Shown here: piece by piece, positions 20,595-36,963 of the stretch | Layout of the letters: each line of letters opens with the position of its first letter | How positions within the stretch are numbered: the stretch's first letter is position 1 | NCBI RefSeq assembly: GCF_015477355.1 | Contig: NZ_JADLRJ010000015.1 | Location: 1 to 64,000, forward strand | Length of the DNA stretch: 64,000 nt | Source of the DNA: Nocardia blacklockiae | GTDB taxonomy: Bacteria > Actinomycetota > Actinomycetes > Mycobacteriales > Mycobacteriaceae | Reading direction: 5' to 3' | Translations under genes and position numbers: made by a program | Notes under the pieces: model-generated | Seen by the model: the letters and a program-made list of their open reading frames with translations, nothing else | The model's database searches: none | Told to the model about the DNA's origin: nothing

Positions 20595-22199
20595 GTGAAT
20601 ACACCCGCTCGCCGAGATGGCACACCGGATCGCAGAAAAGGTAGCGCGGAGTCACCGCGCGGTGGTTCCCGAGGACGCGGCGCCCCCGCCCGCGGCGGCC
20701 GAGGCCGCGGCGACGACGGCTACTCCGCCCGCGGCGGGTACTCGTCGCGCGAGGGTGACAAAGGTAGCGGCTACTCGAAGCGTGGCAACGACACCCGTGG
20801 CGGTTATTCGTCTCGCGGTGGGGACGGCGGCTACTCCGGGCGGGGCGGTTCCGGCGGCCAGGACGATCGCGGCGGTTTCGGGGCTCGTCGTGGCTCCGAT
20901 CGCGACGACTACTCGCGCGGCACGGGGTCGGGAGGCGGACGCACGCCGGGCCGCGGTGGTTACGGCCAGGGTGGCAGCGGGCAGGGTCGCGGCGGCTATT
21001 CGTCCGAGCGCGGTGGCAATTACCAAGGGCGAGGCGGATATTCGTCCGAGCGCGGTGGTGGCTCGCAGGGCTGGGGCGGTTACTCGCGGGATCGTGGCGG
21101 CTTCACGCAGGATCGTGGGGGATACTCCGGCGGGCGTGGGGAGTCCTTCCGCGGAGGCCGTGACGAGCGGGGCGCCGGGCGTGGACGTCCCACTCGCGCA
21201 AGCGGTTTCGGGGCGGATCGCGGTGGCAGTGGTGGGTCCGGGCGGGGTTATCGCGCGGACCAGGGGGCACAGCCGGGGCGGGGCGAGAGCCGGTCGCTGG
21301 CGGGTAAGCCGAGCATCGGCGGCGGGCGGCCGCTGACTCCGAAACCGGCGCCCAGCCGCAAACCGAAGCCGCAGCGCAAGCCGCCGACCGTGCTCAGCTT
21401 CGCCAAGCCCGCGCGCCACCAGCACGTCGAGGAACCTCAGAACGGGCCCACGAAACTCCCCTGGGGCGAGGGCGAGCGCCTGCAGAAGGTCCTGGCCAAG
21501 GCCGGGGTCGCCTCCCGCCGCGCCGCCGAGGAGCTGATCGAACAGGGCCGCGTCGAGGTCGACGGCGCGGTGGTGCGCGAGCAGGGCCTGCGCATCGATC
21601 CCGACACCGCGGTGGTCCGGGTCGACGGCGTGCGCGTCGTCGTGCGCGACGAGCAGGTGTACCTCGCGCTGAACAAGCCGAAGGGCTACCAGTCGACCAT
21701 GTCCGACGAACTCGGCCGCCCCTGCGTCGGCGATATCGTCGCCGAGCGGGTGATGGCCGGACAGCGGCTGTTCCACGTCGGCCGCCTGGACGCCGAGACC
21801 GAGGGCCTGCTGCTGCTCACCAACGACGGCGATCTGGCGCATCGGCTGATGCATCCGTCGTTCGAGGTCAGCAAGACCTATCTGGCGTCGGTGAACGGCG
21901 AGGTGCAGCGCGGCGTCGGCAAGCGGCTGCGCGAGGGCGTCGAACTCGACGACGGCCCGGCCAAGGTCGACAAGTTCCAGGTGCTCGAGGTCGGCGAGGG
22001 CAAGTCCCTCGTTCGAATCGTGCTGCACGAGGGCCGCAAGCACATCGTGCGCCGGCTGCTGGCCGAGGTCGGCCATCCGGTCGACGCGCTGGTGCGCACC
22101 AACATCGGCCCGGTCGCGCTCGGCGACCAGCGGCCCGGCACGCTGCGCGTGCTCGGCCGTGACGAAATCGGGAAGCTCTACGAGGCGGTGGCGTTGTGA
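20595..22199 (+). CDS. RsuA/RluB-family rRNA pseudouridine synthase, RGG-like N-terminus
   Basis: 534 residues. Residues 1 to about 260 are a disordered RG/GY/GS-rich region with repeated [11 protein letters not shown] motifs; a basic [15 protein letters not shown] linker follows. From about 292 is an S4 domain ([20 protein letters not shown]) and then the pseudouridine synthase domain with the catalytic Asp in [17 protein letters not shown] and [13 protein letters not shown]. The enzyme should isomerise uridine in 23S or 16S rRNA. The position is that of Rv1711. GTG 20595 has AGGA upstream. Its last bases overlap a possible in-frame start of cmk. Confidence 0.9.
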   Translation: MNTPARRDGTPDRRKGSAESPRGGSRGRGAPARGGRGRGDDGYSARGGYSSREGDKGSGYSKRGNDTRGGYSSRGGDGGYSGRGGSGGQDDRGGFGARRGSDRDDYSRGTGSGGGRTPGRGGYGQGGSGQGRGGYSSERGGNYQGRGGYSSERGGGSQGWGGYSRDRGGFTQDRGGYSGGRGESFRGGRDERGAGRGRPTRASGFGADRGGSGGSGRGYRADQGAQPGRGESRSLAGKPSIGGGRPLTPKPAPSRKPKPQRKPPTVLSFAKPARHQHVEEPQNGPTKLPWGEGERLQKVLAKAGVASRRAAEELIEQGRVEVDGAVVREQGLRIDPDTAVVRVDGVRVVVRDEQVYLALNKPKGYQSTMSDELGRPCVGDIVAERVMAGQRLFHVGRLDAETEGLLLLTNDGDLAHRLMHPSFEVSKTYLASVNGEVQRGVGKRLREGVELDDGPAKVDKFQVLEVGEGKSLVRIVLHEGRKHIVRRLLAEVGHPVDALVRTNIGPVALGDQRPGTLRVLGRDEIGKLYEAVAL

Positions 22200-22225
22200 A
22201 CGGTGTGCAAGCAGGAGGAATCGTC

Positions 22226-22948
22226 GTGGCGGGTACGGAGATTCCCGACGAGTTGTCCCGGGCGACGCTGGTCGTGGCGATGGACGGCCCGTCGGGCACC
22301 GGCAAGTCGAGCGTGTCGCGCAAGCTGGCCACCCGGCTGGGCGCGCGCTATCTCGACACCGGCGCCATGTACCGGGTGGCGACCCTGCGCGTGCTGCGCG
22401 CCGACGTCGACCTGGACGACCCGGCGGCCATCGCCGTCGCCGTGAAGGACCTGCCGCTGACCATCGGCACCGACCCCGCGCGCGAGGTGATCGAGCTGGA
22501 CGGCGAGGACGTCTCCGACGAGATCCGCGGCAACGCGGTGACCAAGGCGGTGTCCGCGGTGTCGGCCGTGCCCGAGGTGCGCGAGCAGCTGGTCGCGTTG
22601 CAGCGCGAGATCGCCGTCGCCGCAGGGCGTGTCGTGGTGGAGGGCCGCGACATCGGTACGGTCGTGCTGCCCGACGCCGACGCCAAGATCTACCTGACCG
22701 CCTCCGCGCAGGCCCGCGCGTTCCGGCGCAATCAGCAGAACATCGCGGAGGGTCGCGGCGACGACTACGAGGCGGTGCTCGCCGACGTGCAGCGGCGCGA
22801 CAACCTGGACTCCACCCGCGCGGTCTCGCCGCTGCGGCCGGCCGCCGACGCAGTGCTGGTCGACACCAGCGAACTCACCCGCGACGAGGTCATCGACGAG
22901 CTGTATCGCGTGGTGGCCGACCATGTTTCGACAGGAGGCGGGCGATGA
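22226..22948 (+). CDS. cmk: Cytidylate kinase
   Basis: 240-residue CMP/dCMP kinase. The P-loop GPSGTGKS lies at 21-28, followed by [25 protein letters not shown] and [14 protein letters not shown], all typical of Cmk. GTG 22226 is chosen because AGGAGG at 22213-22218 is 7 bases away; GTG 22196, overlapping the previous stop, would add ten residues. It ends in an ATGA overlap with der. Confidence 0.93.
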   Translation: MAGTEIPDELSRATLVVAMDGPSGTGKSSVSRKLATRLGARYLDTGAMYRVATLRVLRADVDLDDPAAIAVAVKDLPLTIGTDPAREVIELDGEDVSDEIRGNAVTKAVSAVSAVPEVREQLVALQREIAVAAGRVVVEGRDIGTVVLPDADAKIYLTASAQARAFRRNQQNIAEGRGDDYEAVLADVQRRDNLDSTRAVSPLRPAADAVLVDTSELTRDEVIDELYRVVADHVSTGGGR

Positions 22949-24366
22949 CGCCGGAGACCTTCGCGACCGACGGCGTCTGGGCCGACGAAACCGAGTGGGA
23001 GATCGCCGATCTCGACGGCGACGTGGCGGCGCACGAGCACGTCCCGATGCCGACGGTGGCCGTGGTCGGCCGCCCGAATGTCGGCAAATCCACACTGGTG
23101 AACCGGATTCTGGGTCGCCGCGAGGCCGTGGTGGAGGACGTGCCCGGGGTGACCCGTGACCGCATCTCCTACGAGGCGTCCTGGGCCGGGCGCAAGTTCC
23201 TGGTGCAGGACACCGGCGGCTGGGAGCCCGACGCCAAGGGACTGCAGCAGTCGGTGGCGCGGCAGGCCGAGCAGGCGATGCGGACCGCCGACGCCATCCT
23301 GCTGGTGGTCGACGCGACCGTGGGCGCGACGGCGACCGACGAGGCGGCGGTGAAGGTGTTGCGCCGCTCCAAGACTCCGGTCATCCTCGTCGCCAACAAG
23401 GTCGACGGCGCGAAGCTGGAGGCGGAGGCGGCCGTGCTCTGGTCGCTGGGGCTGGGTGAGCCGCGGCTGGTGTCCGCGGCGCACGGCCGGGGCACCGGCG
23501 ACCTGCTCGACGACCTGCTCGCCGTGCTGCCGGAGACGCCGCGCGAGGACGCCGTGGCGCTGGGCGGGCCGCGCCGGGTGGCGCTGGTCGGCAAGCCGAA
23601 CGTCGGCAAGTCGAGCCTGTTGAACAAGCTGTCGGGCGACGAGCGCTCGGTGGTGCACGACGTGGCCGGCACCACCGTCGACCCGGTCGACACGGTGGTC
23701 GAATTGGGCGGCAAGCCTTGGCGTTTCGTCGACACCGCGGGATTGCGCCGCAAGGTCGCCAATGCCAGCGGCACCGAGTTCTACGCCTCGCTGCGCACCA
23801 AGGCCGCCATCGAGGCCGCCGAGGTCGCGGTGATGCTGATCGACGCCTCGCAGCCGATCACCGAACAGGACCTGCGGGTGATCAGCATGGTCGCCGACGC
23901 CGGTCGCGCGCTGGTGATCGCCTACAACAAGTGGGATCTGGTCGACGAGGACCGCCGCTACCAGCTCGAGCGCGAGGTGGACCGGGAGATGGTCCAGGTG
24001 CCGTGGGCGCAGCGGGTCAACATCTCCGCCCAGACCGGGCGCGCGGTCCAGAAGCTCGTTCCCGCAATGGAAACCGCGCTGGAGTCCTGGGACAAGCGCA
24101 TCCCCACCGGCCGTCTGAACACCTGGCTCAAGGAGGTGATCGCGGCCACCCCGCCGCCGATGCGCGGCGGCCGGTTGCCGCGCGTGCTGTTCGCCACCCA
24201 GGCGACCACGCGACCGCCGACCTTCGTGCTGTTCACGACGGGCTTCCTGGAGGCCGGCTACCGCCGTTTCCTGGAGCGGCGGCTGCGTGAGGAATTCGGT
24301 TTCGACGGTTCCCCGGTACGCATCTCGGTCCGGGTGCGCGAAAAGCGCGACCGCCGCAAGCGTTAG
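22945..24366 (+). CDS. der: GTPase Der (EngA)
   Basis: 473-residue double GTPase needed for 50S ribosome assembly. The first G domain has GRPNVGKS at 42-49 with DTGGW and NKVD; the second has GKPNVGKS at 216-223 with DTAGL and NKWD. A KH-like C-terminal domain ends in the basic [12 protein letters not shown] 22945 overlaps the cmk stop and has AGGAGG at 22933-22938. Confidence 0.96.
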   Translation: MTPETFATDGVWADETEWEIADLDGDVAAHEHVPMPTVAVVGRPNVGKSTLVNRILGRREAVVEDVPGVTRDRISYEASWAGRKFLVQDTGGWEPDAKGLQQSVARQAEQAMRTADAILLVVDATVGATATDEAAVKVLRRSKTPVILVANKVDGAKLEAEAAVLWSLGLGEPRLVSAAHGRGTGDLLDDLLAVLPETPREDAVALGGPRRVALVGKPNVGKSSLLNKLSGDERSVVHDVAGTTVDPVDTVVELGGKPWRFVDTAGLRRKVANASGTEFYASLRTKAAIEAAEVAVMLIDASQPITEQDLRVISMVADAGRALVIAYNKWDLVDEDRRYQLEREVDREMVQVPWAQRVNISAQTGRAVQKLVPAMETALESWDKRIPTGRLNTWLKEVIAATPPPMRGGRLPRVLFATQATTRPPTFVLFTTGFLEAGYRRFLERRLREEFGFDGSPVRISVRVREKRDRRKR

Positions 24367-24378
24367 GGGAGACCCGGT

Positions 24379-25101
24379 TCAGCGGTCGGCGGCGGCCAGC
24401 GCCTTGACCACCTCGGCCGCCACCACCGCGTGACCGGAGATGTTGAAGTGGATGTTGTCGGCCGACATCACGGTGGGGCGGTGGCCGACCGGATGCCACC
24501 ACAGGTCGACCAGGATGGCGTCGTAGCGCTCGGCGACGCGGCGGATCACCTTGTTGAGCTCGTCCAGCCGGGCGTGGAACGGCCGCAGCGCGGGGATGTG
24601 CTCGGGGACGGCGTCGGCGATCGTCATGGTCGCCAGGCGGGCGCCGATCGCCTGCCCTGCGGCGCAGATGCGGTTCAAATTGTCTTCCGCCGCAGCGTAA
24701 TCGGGATTGTCGGTCCACAGATCGTTGCCGCCGCAGGCGATGTAGAGCAGGTCGGGGCCGAAGGCCAGCGCGGCGTCCAGCTGCTCGTCGAGCACCTGCC
24801 GGGTGGTGGCGTTGATGCGGCCGGTGTTGAGGAACTCGACCTCGCCCACCGCCTGCCGCAGCACCTGGAGAACCCGAGGGGCCCAATACATTTCGCGGTA
24901 GCCCGGGCTGGGGTCGCCCGCGCCGTGCGCGGTGCTGTCGCCGATGAGCGCGATCCGCCGCCAGGGCGCGGCGCGCAGCATGTCCGCGGCCACCTCGTCG
25001 GGCAGGCAGTCCGGGTCGGTGTCCTCGGTGTAGCCCTGCGCCGGGAACGCGCCGAGCGGGCGCTCCGCCGCCGCGGTGCTGGGCCCGCTTGCCTCCGCCA
25101 T
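24379..25101 (-). CDS. SGNH/GDSL hydrolase (cytoplasmic)
   Basis: 240-residue SGNH-fold esterase or lipase without a signal peptide. Block I RIALIGDSTAHGAGD has Ser56 as nucleophile; block III ACGGNDLW supplies the oxyanion Asn; block V SADNIHFNISGH holds the Asp and His. The ATG at 25101 has AAGGAGAA upstream. It converges on der with only 12 bases between. The natural substrate is unknown. Confidence 0.88.
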   Translation of the reverse strand: MAEASGPSTAAAERPLGAFPAQGYTEDTDPDCLPDEVAADMLRAAPWRRIALIGDSTAHGAGDPSPGYREMYWAPRVLQVLRQAVGEVEFLNTGRINATTRQVLDEQLDAALAFGPDLLYIACGGNDLWTDNPDYAAAEDNLNRICAAGQAIGARLATMTIADAVPEHIPALRPFHARLDELNKVIRRVAERYDAILVDLWWHPVGHRPTVMSADNIHFNISGHAVVAAEVVKALAAADR

Positions 25102-25237
25102 GGGTTCTCCTTGATTGCTGAGCTGAACATGTCGAGTAGTGCGCCGCGTTGACCGAACGAACGTGCGTGCTTTTCACGCTACCGGGCGAGTAGTCTACGG
25201 GTCAAGGTACCTGCCGGCCCGGCCGATGAGCGGCGGA

Positions 25238-25260
25238 TAGGGGCAGGGATAGGGGTTTAC
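25238..25260 (+). promoter_or_regulatory. TAGGGG direct repeat upstream of the SDR gene
   Basis: TAGGGG at 25238-25243 and 25250-25255 (12 bases apart) followed by TTTACC. It is the least exact copy of the element found before the two PKS operons (27723 and 56222). It lies about 105 bp upstream of the SDR start. Confidence 0.55.
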
Positions 25261-25360
25261 CTGCCCGATTGCCGAGCGGCAGGCTGGGCGACATCGGCGA
25301 ACGGTCGTGCGGTGTCGGCTGCGGGTCGGTGCCTTCCGCATTCGGACTCCAGGAGGAGCA

Positions 25361-26182
25361 GTGAAGGATCTGAAGGAACGCACGGTGCTGCTGACCGGCG
25401 CGTCGGGCGGTATCGGGAAGCGGGTGGCGCGCCGGCTGGCGGCGGCCGGGGCCCACGTGGCCTTGGCCGGGCGGCAGGCCGACGTGCTCGGCGCGCTGGC
25501 GGAGGAACTGCGCGAGAGCGGGGCCAAGGCCGAGCCGGTGCTCGGCGACCTGGCCGATCCGGCCGGGCTCGACGAACTGGTCGACCGCGCCGAAGGGGCG
25601 CTCGGCCCGATCGATGTCCTGATCAACAATGCCGGTGTCGAATTGGCCGCGGCGTTCACGCAGTACAGCGACAGCGAACTCGAGTGGATCGTCGACGTCA
25701 ATCTGATGGCGCCGATGCGGCTCACCCGGCGGGTGCTGCCCGGCATGGCCGAACGCGGCCGGGGGCACGTGGTGTTCGTCTCGACCGGCGCGGCCAAGGT
25801 GGCGCCGGCGTTCCAGGCGCCCTACGCCGCGACGAAGGCCGGGCTGGTCTCGCTCGCGCAGTCGCTGCGCGCGGAGTACCACGGCACCCCGATCGGCTTC
25901 TCGGTCGTGCTGCCGGGCTTCGTGAAGGGCGACGGCATGTATCAGGTGTGGGTCGACCAGGGCGTGCAGGCCAGTGCGCTGCTGGGCTCCACGAACGTCG
26001 ACCGGATCGCGGGCAAGATCGTCGGTGCGGTGCGGCGCAACAAGTCCGAGGTGCTGGACATGGGCATGCCGGTGCGGTCGATGTTCGCCACCACCCAGCT
26101 GTCGCCGGGCTTCGCGGATCGGATGGCGCGGCGGATGTCGCCGGTGTTCCGCAAGCAGGCCGCGGTGCGCGACCGGCTGTAG
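25361..26182 (+). CDS. Short-chain dehydrogenase/reductase
   Basis: 273-residue classical SDR. NAD(P) binding is at TGASGGIG (12-19); NNAG at 89-92; the catalytic triad is Ser141, Tyr155 and Lys159 (STG, PYAATKAG). A C-terminal extension after VLDMGMPVRSMF resembles SDRs acting on lipid-like substrates. GTG 25361 has AGGAGG at 25351-25356. It shares the upstream TAGGGG direct repeat with the PKS operons, so it may belong to the same regulon; the substrate is not predictable. Confidence 0.87.
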   Translation: MKDLKERTVLLTGASGGIGKRVARRLAAAGAHVALAGRQADVLGALAEELRESGAKAEPVLGDLADPAGLDELVDRAEGALGPIDVLINNAGVELAAAFTQYSDSELEWIVDVNLMAPMRLTRRVLPGMAERGRGHVVFVSTGAAKVAPAFQAPYAATKAGLVSLAQSLRAEYHGTPIGFSVVLPGFVKGDGMYQVWVDQGVQASALLGSTNVDRIAGKIVGAVRRNKSEVLDMGMPVRSMFATTQLSPGFADRMARRMSPVFRKQAAVRDRL

Positions 26183-26213
26183 CGGAAAGCCCGGAACCGC
26201 AAGCGTTTTCGGT

Positions 26214-26243
26214 GACGGCCCGGACGGCGATGTCCGGGCCGTC
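26214..26243. terminator. Hairpin terminator between convergent genes
   Basis: GACGGCCCGGAC and GTCCGGGCCGTC are perfect 12-base arms around GGCGAT, placed between the ends of the SDR gene and the secreted SGNH hydrolase gene. Confidence 0.7.
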
Positions 26244-26282
26244 GGCGCGCGAGCGGCCTCGGTGCGAGGCCGCCCGCGCGGG

Positions 26283-27620
26283 TCAGCGGCAGCGCGAGCC
26301 CTGCAGGGCGTCGATATCGATCGCGTCGGCCAGCGCTCGGTGCCCCTGCGGATTCGGGTGCACCAGGGTGGGGGAGACCAGATCGGGGCGCTGCGCCGCG
26401 GGGTCGGCCGGGTCGCGCAGCACGGCGTCGAAGTCGATCACGGTGTCGGAGAGCTGTTGGCCGCGGATCCAGTCGTTGACCCGCTGCCGGACCGCGTCGG
26501 CGTCGGGGGCCAGGCCGCCGGCGATGAACGAGCGCACCGACGGTGGAATCGTGGCCAGGTGCACCCGAATTCCGGCCGCGTGCAGGCGGCCGATGATTTC
26601 GGTGTAGGCGGCCGCCAGCTGTTCGGGGTTCTGGGTCGGCGGGAATGCGAGATCATTGGTGCCCGAGGCGATTATCACATCGCTGATTCCGGCGGTGTCG
26701 ATGACGTCGTGCTGCAACCTTGCCGACGCGCCCGGCCCGGTTTGCGGAATTGTTTGATTTCGCACCACGCGGTTGCCCCAGATACTCGAATTCAACACCG
26801 TGATCGGAATTCCCGCGGCGTCCAGGCGGTGTTGCAGGAAATCGGTGTAACGCAGGTTGCGGTCGACGATCGAAGGGTCCTGCGGCCCTTCGTAATACGT
26901 CGCGCCCGCATATCCGGTGCTGATCGAATCGCCGAGTGCCACCACGCTCGACTGCCGCGGCGCGGCCAGCACATCGATGCCGCCGGCGAACAGGACGCTG
27001 GTGGTGCGCATGGTGAGGGCCGCGCCGCCGGGGTCGGCGGCGTGGTCGCCCGAGCCGGGCGGGCCGTAGTAGCTGGTGGCCAGGCCGACGATGTTCTCGG
27101 TGGCCGGGGCGGACAGGCCGGGCACGTAGACGCTGACGGCCAGCGGCTCGAAGGCGTCGAACCGCAGCGGGATCGGGTCGCTGATCAGCTCCGCGCCGGG
27201 TGCCACGGTCGCCGACGGCTGACCGCCGAAGGTGACCGCGCGCAGCGTCTCCGGGTCGATCGCGGCCCCGGCGGTCTGCGCGGCGACGGTGACGGTGCCG
27301 AAGGTGACCGGCAGCGGGCTCAGCCGGTTGGTCAGGTGCACGCGCAGCGTGTCGCCGCCCAGATGCGGGGTGACCACGATGCGGTAGGTCTGGTCGAACA
27401 GCGACACGGTCGGCGTGAGCGCCATATCCGACACCGGGGTGGCGTCGGAGGCGGCCATCAGCCAGCTGCCCACCCACCGCGGGCTCGCGCAGTCGGACGG
27501 CGGCTCGGCGAGGGCGGGGGCGGTTGCGGCAGCGACGCCGAATGCCACCGCGAGCGCGGACATCGCGACGCGGGCATTGCTGGAAACTGCACGGCGGCGC
27601 GGATTTCCGAGGGGATTCAT
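26283..27620 (-). CDS. Secreted SGNH/GDSL hydrolase
   Basis: 445 residues with a signal peptide (about 1-38, ending APALA). An N-terminal beta-rich domain (about 45-215, WVGSW...VHLTNRLSPLPV) precedes a SGNH catalytic domain with the nucleophile at Ser232 (VALGDSISTGYAG), Gly-Asn motif (IASGTNDLA) and the C-terminal His in PNPQGHRALADAI. It resembles exported esterases that trim cell-wall or glycan ester groups; the real substrate is unknown. The middle third (about 26640-26960) uses many A/T-ending codons unlike its neighbours. It is divergent from the PKS operon and could share the TAGGGG element at 27723. Confidence 0.87.
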   Translation of the reverse strand: MNPLGNPRRRAVSSNARVAMSALAVAFGVAAATAPALAEPPSDCASPRWVGSWLMAASDATPVSDMALTPTVSLFDQTYRIVVTPHLGGDTLRVHLTNRLSPLPVTFGTVTVAAQTAGAAIDPETLRAVTFGGQPSATVAPGAELISDPIPLRFDAFEPLAVSVYVPGLSAPATENIVGLATSYYGPPGSGDHAADPGGAALTMRTTSVLFAGGIDVLAAPRQSSVVALGDSISTGYAGATYYEGPQDPSIVDRNLRYTDFLQHRLDAAGIPITVLNSSIWGNRVVRNQTIPQTGPGASARLQHDVIDTAGISDVIIASGTNDLAFPPTQNPEQLAAAYTEIIGRLHAAGIRVHLATIPPSVRSFIAGGLAPDADAVRQRVNDWIRGQQLSDTVIDFDAVLRDPADPAAQRPDLVSPTLVHPNPQGHRALADAIDIDALQGSRCR

Positions 27621-27722
27621 GAAGGCGACCTATCTGTGTTCTCCGGCGTTGCCGAACACGAATGACGTTGTGCCGGAGTATAAGCAGACGTTTGTCGCGG
27701 TGTCCGCCCCGCTGCGCGGGGA

Positions 27723-27744
27723 TAGGGGCAGGCTAGGGGTTACC
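27723..27744 (+). promoter_or_regulatory. TAGGGG direct repeat upstream of the plus-strand PKS operon
   Basis: TAGGGG at 27723-27728 and 27734-27739, 11 bases start to start (one helical turn), followed by TTACCG. The same arrangement occurs at 56238-56222 before the minus operon. It lies about 100 bp upstream of the PKS start and about 105 bp from the divergent hydrolase start. It looks like a binding site for a direct-repeat-reading activator. Confidence 0.65.
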
Positions 27745-27841
27745 GCCGATCGCGGTTCGCCGCAACCATGGAAGTCGTTCGCGGGCCGAGTATTTCGTGC
27801 GGTCGCCGCGGCGATCTTATGCCGAAATTCGGGAGACGGGT

Positions 27842-34327
<6,486 letters not shown>

Positions 34328-34340
34328 ACGGAGATCACCG

Positions 34341-35204
34341 ATGGCTCTTCGGTTTTCGCTGCTGCTCGCCGTGGCGCTGACCACGGCCGCGGCGCTGGCC
34401 CCGGTGGCCGCCGCCGACGGCGACATCCTGCAACCCGACCGGGTCCCGGCCGCGGATCGGCAGTGCGACGCCGGGCAGCGCGCCGCCTCGCTGGCCGCCG
34501 ACCAGCGCCGGGTGCTCGACCGGCTCGGCGCGCTGCGGGTCCTGACGGGGCCGCAGGACGTGGTCGCGCTGGCCGCCCGCGGCGGCTGGGGCCCGGATTC
34601 GCACGGCTGGGTGCAGTACCGCGGCATCGGGGTGGGGCTGCTGGACCTGCCGCGCTCGCTGGACATCATCGCCAAGGGCATCGACGGCGTCACCGCCGGG
34701 ACGATCGCGCGCGACGCGGTGACCAGCGGCCAGCCGACGGGCCTGTTCTACCGCTCGCTGAACCCGAACCCGGTCTACGACGACCCGTATACGCCGTCGT
34801 TCCCCTACGAGCTGGTGGGCTGGTTCTACGGGGCGGTGTACACCCCCGGAATCACGCCGATCGAGAACGGGCTGTGCGTGTATCCGACCGACTGGGGCTT
34901 CCACGAGCGCGGCGTGCACGCCTTCCCGAGCTTCGACATGGTGACCCAGCCGCCCGCCGAGGAGTGGGTCGGCCAGGACCCGGGCACCATCCCGGCGGCG
35001 GCCCCGAATCCGCCCGGCCTGGTGCACCCGCGCGCCTGGGATCTGCACATCTGGATGGTGCCCGGTAGCGACACCCCGATCACCGGCGCGGTGAACACCG
35101 CGCAGGCGGTCGCCGGGCACGACGGCGGCATCCCCGCCTCGTTCCCGTACCCGGACGGCCCGACCGCGGTCGGGCCGGATCTGCCCGAGCACCACGGACA
35201 TTGA
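34341..35204 (+). CDS. Secreted protein of unknown function in PKS operon
   Basis: 287 residues with a clear signal peptide (MALRFSLLLAVALTTAAALA, cleavage near 24-26). The mature part is Pro/Gly/Trp-rich with two Cys (about 42 and 179) that could form a disulfide, and motifs such as YELVGWFYGAVYTPGITPI and AWDLHIWMVPGSDTPITGA. I do not recognise the family. It begins 14 bases after the PKS stop with GGAG upstream and is followed by the monooxygenase, so it is co-transcribed. It may bind or handle the product outside the cell; that is a guess. Confidence 0.75.
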   Translation: MALRFSLLLAVALTTAAALAPVAAADGDILQPDRVPAADRQCDAGQRAASLAADQRRVLDRLGALRVLTGPQDVVALAARGGWGPDSHGWVQYRGIGVGLLDLPRSLDIIAKGIDGVTAGTIARDAVTSGQPTGLFYRSLNPNPVYDDPYTPSFPYELVGWFYGAVYTPGITPIENGLCVYPTDWGFHERGVHAFPSFDMVTQPPAEEWVGQDPGTIPAAAPNPPGLVHPRAWDLHIWMVPGSDTPITGAVNTAQAVAGHDGGIPASFPYPDGPTAVGPDLPEHHGH

Positions 35205-35217
35205 CGGCGGAGCGCAG

Positions 35218-36945
35218 ATGGAGACAACCGTACTCATCGTGGGCGCCGGCGGCTGCGGGCTCACGGCGTCGATCTTCCTGTCCGAGTTGGGCATCGACCA
35301 CCTGCTCGTCGAGCAGCGCCCGGAACCGGCGCGACTTCCCAAGGCGCACTACCTCAATCACCGCACCATGGAGATCTTCCGGCAGTACGGCCTGGCCGCG
35401 GAGCTCGAGACCGTCGGCGCACCGCTGGAGAAGTTCGGCGCGGTGTGCTGGCAGACCACCCTGGCCGGCAAGGGCCCGTTCGACGGCCGGGTGATCTACG
35501 AGATGGACGCCTTCGGCGGCGGCGAGCTGCGCGAGACCTGGTCGGCGGCGAGCCCGGTGGCCGCGACGAACGTGCCGCAGATCCGCTCGGAACCGTTGCT
35601 GCGCAAGGCCGCCGAGCAGCGGGCGCCCGGCCGGATCCGGTACGGGCACGAGCTGGTCGACTGGGTCGAGCACGACGACCGGATCGTGGCCACCATGCGC
35701 GACGCCGCGGGCGAGACCAGCACCGTCGCCGCGAGATATCTCATCGCCGGGGACGGCGGGCGCACCGTCGGGCCGCGCGTCGGGGTGCGTTTCGACGGCT
35801 GGCCGCGCTTCCACCACGTCACCACGGTGCATTTCACCGCCGACCTGTCGCGCTGGCAGCGCGACGGCGCGCTGCTCACCTACTTCGTCAACCCCAAGCG
35901 CCCGGACCTGTCGGGGGCCACGCTCGTCGAAATGGGGCCCACCTGGGGCAGATTCAGTGAGGAGTGGGGCCTGCACTTCACCACCGCGGCCGACGACCCC
36001 GCCCGCTCGCAGCGCGACGCCGTACTGGCCCGCATCCGCGACACGCTGGGCATCGCGGATTTGCGGATCCGGCTGCACAAGGTGAGCAACTGGACCGTCG
36101 ATGCCGTCAACGCCCAGCGTTACCGGCACGGCCGGGTGTTCCTGGCCGGGGACGCCGCGCACAAGCTGCCGCCCGCGGCCGGGCTGGGCCTCAACACCGC
36201 CATCCAGGACGCCCACAACCTGACCTGGAAGATCGCCGCGGTCGAGCGCGGGCACGCGGGTCCGGGACTGCTCGACACCTACGAGGCCGAGCGCCGCCCG
36301 ATCGGCCGCCGCAATCTCGACTGGGCGGTGGGCATCATCGCCAACGCCGAACTGGTGAGCGAGGCCGCGCTGGGACTGGGACCTCATGTGCCGGAATGGA
36401 TGCGGCCCACCTTCTTCAACACCTACTTCGAGGACTCCGCGCGCGGGCGCACCGCCCGCGCCCGCGCCGCCGAGGTGCTGCGCACCCACCGGATCGACTG
36501 CCAGGCACTGGATATCGAGATCGGCGCGGCCTACGAACAGGGCGCGCTGGTGCCCGACGGCACGGTCGCGCCGGTGCCGGACCCCATGGGGGACAAGCAC
36601 ATTCCCACCACCCGGCCCGGCCACCGGCTCCCGCACGCGTGGGTCGAGCAGGACGGCGCCCGGCGATCCAGCCTGGACCTGGTGGCGCCCGGCGAGTTCA
36701 CGCTCGTCACCGGCGCGGCCGGGCGGCCGTGGGCGGCGGCCGCGCACCGGGTGCGCGAGAGCACGGGGCTGCCGCTGCGCGTAGCGGAACTGACGGCCGC
36801 CGACAGCGACTGGGCGCGGGTGCGCGAGATCTACGACGACGGCGCCGTGCTCGTGCGGCCCGACCAGCACGTGGCCTGGCGCAGCACCGGCGCCGGGCCC
36901 GAGACCGAACTGATCCGAGCAGTCGACCGAATTACGTTCCGCTGA
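35218..36945 (+). CDS. FAD-dependent aromatic monooxygenase (group A)
   Basis: 575-residue flavoprotein of the PheA/TfdB/RdmE-like hydroxylase family. The FAD-binding GAGGCG is at 9-14, the second FAD motif RVFLAGDAAHKLPPAAGLGLN has Asp312, and a thioredoxin-like C-terminal domain (about 430-575) includes RPDQHVAWR, a common ending of this family. Such enzymes hydroxylate phenolic or polyketide substrates with NAD(P)H and O2. It fits an aryl-bearing product in this cluster. It starts at ATG 35218, 13 bases after the previous stop. Confidence 0.9.
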   Translation: METTVLIVGAGGCGLTASIFLSELGIDHLLVEQRPEPARLPKAHYLNHRTMEIFRQYGLAAELETVGAPLEKFGAVCWQTTLAGKGPFDGRVIYEMDAFGGGELRETWSAASPVAATNVPQIRSEPLLRKAAEQRAPGRIRYGHELVDWVEHDDRIVATMRDAAGETSTVAARYLIAGDGGRTVGPRVGVRFDGWPRFHHVTTVHFTADLSRWQRDGALLTYFVNPKRPDLSGATLVEMGPTWGRFSEEWGLHFTTAADDPARSQRDAVLARIRDTLGIADLRIRLHKVSNWTVDAVNAQRYRHGRVFLAGDAAHKLPPAAGLGLNTAIQDAHNLTWKIAAVERGHAGPGLLDTYEAERRPIGRRNLDWAVGIIANAELVSEAALGLGPHVPEWMRPTFFNTYFEDSARGRTARARAAEVLRTHRIDCQALDIEIGAAYEQGALVPDGTVAPVPDPMGDKHIPTTRPGHRLPHAWVEQDGARRSSLDLVAPGEFTLVTGAAGRPWAAAAHRVRESTGLPLRVAELTAADSDWARVREIYDDGAVLVRPDQHVAWRSTGAGPETELIRAVDRITFR

Positions 36946-36963
36946 AACGAAAATGGAGTGATC

